Positions 60,078-64,000 of a DNA stretch of 64,000 nt are shown here, piece after piece. The stretch comes from Bradyrhizobium nitroreducens (GTDB lineage Bacteria; Pseudomonadota; Alphaproteobacteria; Rhizobiales; Xanthobacteraceae). The stretch covers positions 7,905,298 through 7,969,297 of the forward strand of contig NZ_LFJC01000003.1 of NCBI RefSeq assembly GCF_002776695.1, given 5' to 3'. Under the pieces are notes generated by a model. The model made no database searches. It worked only from the letters and a program-made list of their open reading frames with translations, and had not been told where the DNA came from. Positions within the stretch are counted from its first letter, which is position 1, and every line of letters starts with the position of its first letter. Position numbers and translations under genes: made by a program.

Positions 60078-61436
60078 TCACGTCAGCAGGAACGACAGCA
60101 GTGCGCGCATTTCGGCGGGCTTGACCGGCTTCTTCAGCACTTCGAGGCCGGACAGGCTCGCCTGCTTGGCGGCCTTCTCGGAGTAGTCGGCGGTGATGAT
60201 CATCGCGGGCACGTCGAGCTTCAGATGCTGGCGGATGTCGGCAATCGCCGACAATCCGCTCTCGCCGTGATCGAGATGAAGATCGGCGATGACGGCATCG
60301 GGCGCGCCGCCCAGCTCGCTGAGGCGCAGCAGCGCGTCGGCCGCCGATGGCGTGGTCGCGACGTCGCAGCCCCAGCCTTCCAGCAGGGCGGCCATGGCCT
60401 CGGAGCCGGACGGGTCGTTCTCGACCAGCAGGATCTTGGCGCCTTCGAGGCCGCCATATCGACATTCGCTGAGCTTGGTCTCGTGCACCTCGTCGCTGAC
60501 CTCGGCGGGATCGGCCGGCTCGAGCTCCAGGACGAAGGTCGATCCCTTGCCGACCTGCGAGGACAGTTGCACCTCATGACCGAGCACCGTCGCGAAGCGG
60601 CGAACGATGGAGAGACCGAGCCCGAACCCGGCCTGGTCGGTCGCGCTGGCTTCGCCGCGCTGGAACTCGCGAAAGATAGCTTCCTGCTGCGCCTGCGCAA
60701 TTCCTGGTCCGGTATCGGAAACCTGGACGCAGATGCGGTCGTTGCGGCGCCTGCACCCCATCACGACGCCACCGCTGCGGGTGTAGCGGATGGCATTGGC
60801 GAGCAGATTTTGCAGGATGCGCCGGAGCATCATCGCGTCCGACGCCACCGCGAGCGGCGAGTTGCGGATGCGCAAGGACAGGCCTTGCCGCGCCGCGATC
60901 GGCGCGAATTCGTTGCGAAGCTGCTCGAACAGCGGCGCCAGCGCCAACGGACGCACGTCGGGCCTGAGCGCGCCGGCGTCGAGCTTGGCGATCTCCAAGA
61001 GCGACCGCAGCAGATCCTCCAGCGTCACCAGCGAGCGATCGACCTGGTCGACCAGAAGGCCCGACTCCTGCGTTTCCATCATCTCCGCCAGCGCAGAGAG
61101 CGTGAGCCGCGCCGCGTTCAGCGGTTGCAGCAGGTCGTGGGTGACGGAGATCAGAACGGACGATTTGAGCGAGCTTGCAGCCTCGGCCTGCTGCTTGGCG
61201 CGATATAGACCCTCGTTGGCGCGTTCGATCGAATGCAGGGCTTCGCGCAGCTGGTGGGTCCGGTCCCGGACCTGGCGGTCGAGCGCGATGGCGGTCTCGA
61301 ACAGCGAGAAGGCGTTGAGCTGCTGGTCCATCGAGCGCTCGACCCGGGACATCAGCGCGGCATTGATCTTCCTCAGCTTCACGGTTTCCCGCTGCAGCTG
61401 CTCGACCGTGTCGGGGTCCTGCCACAGCTCGGTCAC
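60078..61436 (-). CDS. Hybrid histidine kinase, NahK/ErcS'-like
   Basis: 452 residues from the GTG at 61434-61436, which overlaps the FIST gene stop (GTGA) and shows translational coupling. An N-terminal coiled coil (VEQLQRETVKLRKINAALMS, QVRDRTHQLREALHSIERAN) without PAS domains is followed by HisKA with His100 (VTHDLLQPLNAARL), an HATPase (NLLANAIRYTRSGG, GFGLGLSIVRRFATVLGH) and a C-terminal receiver with Asp385 (AVIADLHLD). No membrane segment is seen, so input should come from the partner FIST protein. Order and coupling match NosP-NahK of pseudomonads, where the kinase feeds LuxR-type regulators of PQQ-dehydrogenase genes. Confidence 0.9.
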   Translation of the reverse strand: MTELWQDPDTVEQLQRETVKLRKINAALMSRVERSMDQQLNAFSLFETAIALDRQVRDRTHQLREALHSIERANEGLYRAKQQAEAASSLKSSVLISVTHDLLQPLNAARLTLSALAEMMETQESGLLVDQVDRSLVTLEDLLRSLLEIAKLDAGALRPDVRPLALAPLFEQLRNEFAPIAARQGLSLRIRNSPLAVASDAMMLRRILQNLLANAIRYTRSGGVVMGCRRRNDRICVQVSDTGPGIAQAQQEAIFREFQRGEASATDQAGFGLGLSIVRRFATVLGHEVQLSSQVGKGSTFVLELEPADPAEVSDEVHETKLSECRYGGLEGAKILLVENDPSGSEAMAALLEGWGCDVATTPSAADALLRLSELGGAPDAVIADLHLDHGESGLSAIADIRQHLKLDVPAMIITADYSEKAAKQASLSGLEVLKKPVKPAEMRALLSFLLT

Positions 61437-62599
61437 GACGGACGCCTGCCGATGGCGACGCCCGTGAAGGTCTGGTTCACATGCATCGAGCCGAACTGCT
61501 CGCCGTAGGTATGAAAGCCGACCACGCGATTCTGCCGGTAGAGCTCGGACATGTCGCGGGCGAGCTGGTGCTGCTCGGCGTCGAGCCGGCGCAGCAGGCA
61601 CTCGAAACCGATATAGAGCGAGACGTCGCCGATCTGCTCGCGCGTCTCCGCGAAGGCCGCGCGCGTCGTGCCGACGAGGCTGCGCGATGTCGCCGCCGTC
61701 AGCACCATGCCTTCGTCGATCGCGCAAAAGAAGTGCAGCGACCCGTCCGGCTCGACGCGCTGGATCGAGCGGGCATAGTAGGAGCCGCCGACGCGGACCA
61801 GAACGGGATGCGAGGCGAAGGAGAACGGATCGAGCTTGGCGTCCATGATCCCGACGACGCGGGAATATTCCTGGGCGGCAGGCTCGGCGTTCAGCTCCCT
61901 GACGGTTCGATTCTCGATGTCGGCCTCGGTGACCACCATCTTCTGGGCCCGCGGTTCGAAATTGTCACACTTGAAGACCCGGAACGGCAGCGACGTGCTC
62001 AGGAGGATGAGGAGAGCGGCGTTGGTGTGCGCCTTGCCGTCGAGGAACACCCAGGTCCGCTCGAACCGCATCCCGTCGCCCGCGGAGCCGCCGACGATGG
62101 GGATGTCGTCCAGCGAGGCATAGAGCGCGGACATCACCGCTTCTTCCCGGCGGCACAGGCCGTCGATCAGGACCAGGCCGAACGGATTACCGCGCTCGAC
62201 CTGGGAGGACACCCGCAGCAATTCCTGCCGGGCCTCGGCGCTGATCCTGCGGCCGTCCTCGACGTGAAAGCTGTCGAGATTGAGAATCGGGCGGACCACG
62301 GCGGAGAAATCGGCGCTGCAGAAAGCGAGCGCGACGACGCTGTTCTCGTCCCAGCCGTCGGGAGCCAGCTCGCCGGCGGTGGTGCAACCGCAGACCGGGA
62401 TCCCGTCGAATTGGCGGCTGATCTCGGCGATGAATTGGTGCGGATCGTAGCTCGGGGAGACGAAGAGCAGAACGAGCGCCAGCTCGTCGGACGGAAGCTG
62501 AGCGGCGAGGTCGGCGACGGCTTGCTCGGCCCCCGCGGCCTTCGACTTCGCGACGGCAACGCCAGACGCACCGCCAAACCGAAAGTCGGTTTGCCCCAC
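61433..62599 (-). CDS. FIST-domain sensor protein (NosP-like)
   Basis: 388 residues. FIST N-domain at about 30-225 (LALVLLFVSPSYDPHQFIAE, CGCTTAGELAPDGWDENSVV, GLVLIDGLCRREEAVMSALY, IPIVGGSAGDGMRFERTWVF) and FIST C-domain to about 370 (REQIGDVSLYIGFECLLRR, VVGFHTYGEQFGSMHVNQTF). FIST proteins are cytoplasmic small-ligand sensors; NosP of Pseudomonas binds heme and nitric oxide and controls the co-encoded kinase NahK. The coupled kinase gene here supports the same arrangement. Which ligand this copy senses is not determinable; the conserved heme residues should be compared with NosP. Confidence 0.9.
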   Translation of the reverse strand: MGQTDFRFGGASGVAVAKSKAAGAEQAVADLAAQLPSDELALVLLFVSPSYDPHQFIAEISRQFDGIPVCGCTTAGELAPDGWDENSVVALAFCSADFSAVVRPILNLDSFHVEDGRRISAEARQELLRVSSQVERGNPFGLVLIDGLCRREEAVMSALYASLDDIPIVGGSAGDGMRFERTWVFLDGKAHTNAALLILLSTSLPFRVFKCDNFEPRAQKMVVTEADIENRTVRELNAEPAAQEYSRVVGIMDAKLDPFSFASHPVLVRVGGSYYARSIQRVEPDGSLHFFCAIDEGMVLTAATSRSLVGTTRAAFAETREQIGDVSLYIGFECLLRRLDAEQHQLARDMSELYRQNRVVGFHTYGEQFGSMHVNQTFTGVAIGRRPS

Positions 62600-62847
62600 T
62601 CCGTCTCTCCCTCAAGGACCCGCTTGGTCTGATGCCAAGTGCCTGACAAGTGTCCAGAGAATATGGCCTTTTTCGTCTGGTCGCAACATTGCGGACAATC
62701 CGCGGAACGTGTGGTCCGTACCAAAACGGTGCGCGCTGCACGAATTTACCGCCCCTTGACCTTTCTGCCCTAATTTTCATCGCCGGTCCGGGAGGGGCTG
62801 CTCCCGGGCCGAGCTGCACATGCAAGAATTGACATCGGGGGTTGGGA

Positions 62848-64000
62848 ATGTCCGGGCGTAACGCGTCGCCGTCTAAGCGCACAATATTTCCCGCTCTCAG
62901 GTTCCGCGCCAAGATCATCCTCGGCTTTGCCGCGGTGCTGGCGATCTCCGCCGGCAGCATGGCCTTCTCCTATTTCGGCTTCGAGCGGGTCTCGGCCGGG
63001 GTCGGGTCCTACCGCAGCAGCGTGTCGGAGGCCGACCTCGCCCGCAATATCGACCGCGAGCTGCTCGGCTATCGTTCGGCCGCCAAATATTTCGTCGTTA
63101 CCGGCAAGGAAGATGACGCCAAGGCGGCACTTGATGCCGAGGCCAACCTGAAGAATGCCATCGACCAGGCCGTCAAGAGCGCCAAGTCGCCGGCGCGGAA
63201 GGAGAGTCTCGACAAGCTCGCCAAGGAATTCTCGAACTTCTCCGCGACCTTCGCCAAGGTTCTCCAGGCCAAGCGTGACAGCACGTTGCTGGTGCAGAAC
63301 CAGCTGCAGCGCCAAGCCAATCTCCTCAAGTACAAGCTCGACGACATCGGCAACAACGCCTCCGATTCCGAGGCGCAGGCAATCGAATTCGGCACCAAGC
63401 AGGTCAACGCCCAGTTCCAAACCGCGAGCGCCGCGGCCACCAATTTCGTGCTGACGTCCGATCAGGCGATCGCGAGCAGCGCGCTGGCACGGCTGAAATT
63501 CGTCGAGAACTCGCTCGGCGCGGTCTATTCCATGGACGACAAGATCGTCGCCGGCCTGAAGGACGCCAAGGCCATCCTCGGCGCCTATCGCGAAGCGTTG
63601 GAGAAGCTGATCGCCAATGCCAAGCTGGTCGACGAGCTCGTCACCGAGATGAGCGGTTCGGCGGGTGCGATCCTGCAAGGAGCGACCGCCATGAAGGCGG
63701 ATCTCGTCGCCGAGCAGCAGCGGCTGGATTCCGAATCGGAAGCGACGATCGGCAAGACCGAGCAGTTGGTTCTGATGCTGGCCATTGGCGGTACCTTGCT
63801 TGGTGCTGTTCTCGCCTTCCTGCTCGGCACCGGCATCTCGCGTCCGATGATCGCGATGTGCAAGGCGATGCGCGAGCTGGCCTCGGGCAATTTCGACGTC
63901 GTGCTGCCGGGCTTGGGACGCAAGGACGAGATCGGCGAGATGGCCGGCGCGGTCGAGGAGTTCAAGGTTCAGGCGGTGGCCAAGGCCGAGCGCGACGCCG
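62848..64000 (+). CDS. Methyl-accepting chemotaxis-type receptor, N-terminal part
   Basis: 384 codons are inside the window and the gene continues past the right edge. The ATG at 62848 has GGGGG/GGGA upstream. A cytoplasmic start is followed by a membrane helix (ILGFAAVLAISAGSMAFSYF), a long helical periplasmic domain (about 45-295, rich in Ala, Lys, Asp), a second helix (QLVLMLAIGGTLLGAVLAFL) and HAMP (RELASGNFDVVLPGLGRKDE). The signalling part lies beyond the window, so chemotaxis receptor is the likely but unproven type. It is divergent from the FIST-kinase pair; the 248 bp between them holds their promoters. Confidence 0.8.
   Translation, partial: MSGRNASPSKRTIFPALRFRAKIILGFAAVLAISAGSMAFSYFGFERVSAGVGSYRSSVSEADLARNIDRELLGYRSAAKYFVVTGKEDDAKAALDAEANLKNAIDQAVKSAKSPARKESLDKLAKEFSNFSATFAKVLQAKRDSTLLVQNQLQRQANLLKYKLDDIGNNASDSEAQAIEFGTKQVNAQFQTASAAATNFVLTSDQAIASSALARLKFVENSLGAVYSMDDKIVAGLKDAKAILGAYREALEKLIANAKLVDELVTEMSGSAGAILQGATAMKADLVAEQQRLDSESEATIGKTEQLVLMLAIGGTLLGAVLAFLLGTGISRPMIAMCKAMRELASGNFDVVLPGLGRKDEIGEMAGAVEEFKVQAVAKAERDA

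Noticed and set aside
62600..62847. Sigma-70-like promoter (TTGACC near 62756) before the receptor gene
   Set aside because: No -10 element at a proper distance; only a TAATTT too close.

Overview
The window looks like a chromosomal segment of a Bradyrhizobium-type alphaproteobacterium (Nitrobacteraceae). The basis is uniformly high GC with strongly GC-rich third codon positions, the families of palindromic intergenic repeats between genes, and gene content typical of soil bradyrhizobia: tyrosine/homogentisate catabolism, a form II CO-dehydrogenase-like enzyme, a PQQ alcohol dehydrogenase and several envelope signalling proteins. The species call is inference. I saw no rRNA, tRNA, CRISPR array, prophage or intact insertion sequence.

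Layout. 1-8.6 kb: edge of a class V aminotransferase, a nuclease-like secreted protein, a large protein of unknown function, a caspase-like protein lacking both catalytic residues, an orphan efflux adaptor, a PAS protein, a secreted beta-propeller lactonase and three small proteins. 8.6-16.5 kb: a CoA-transferase behind a FixK/FNR-like box, a GGDEF-EAL protein and three envelope proteins. 16.5-23.3 kb: one eight-gene minus-strand operon with a GntR/FCD regulator, a NitT/TauT-type ABC transporter, a NodB-fold hydrolase, an FAH-family enzyme and a MetE-like methyltransferase; it looks like an uptake-and-degradation unit for an unknown compound. 24.5-26.1 kb: a BrnTA toxin-antitoxin module, a truncated MazE-like antitoxin and multicopy repeats, forming a small variable island. 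26.1-36 kb: a class III adenylate cyclase, AsmA, a Crp/Fnr regulator and an RND efflux pump with adaptor. 36-40.4 kb: an OmpA protein behind a second caspase-like protein (pseudo-caspase, proline-rich linker, TPR), an AHL-lactonase-like enzyme behind a CRP-type site, and an orphan gene behind a perfect palindrome.

40.4-49 kb: the homogentisate cluster. MarR regulator and operator, flavin aromatic hydroxylase, DUF2783 protein, MBL hydrolase, hmgA and fahA are followed by a DUF1272 protein and an AsnC/Lrp regulator divergent from hppD. Together they take 4-hydroxyphenylpyruvate to homogentisate and cleave fumarylacetoacetate; maleylacetoacetate isomerase is not present here. 49-55.2 kb: a CaiB-type CoA-transferase, then a form II CoxS-L-M molybdenum hydroxylase operon with a divergent coxG-like gene.

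55.4-62.6 kb: a PQQ alcohol dehydrogenase with the lanthanide-type Asp-X-Asp signature, followed by one protein that fuses a PedG/XoxJ-like periplasmic binding domain to a cytochrome c. Next come two tandem LuxR-type response regulators and, convergent to them, a FIST sensor translationally coupled to a hybrid histidine kinase. The gene set resembles the Pseudomonas exa/ped and NosP-NahK neighbourhoods. The window ends inside a methyl-accepting chemotaxis-type receptor. The most unusual items are the fused PedG-PedF-type protein and its regulatory neighbourhood, the pair of catalytically dead caspase-like proteins, and the uncharacterised GntR/ABC/MetE-like operon.
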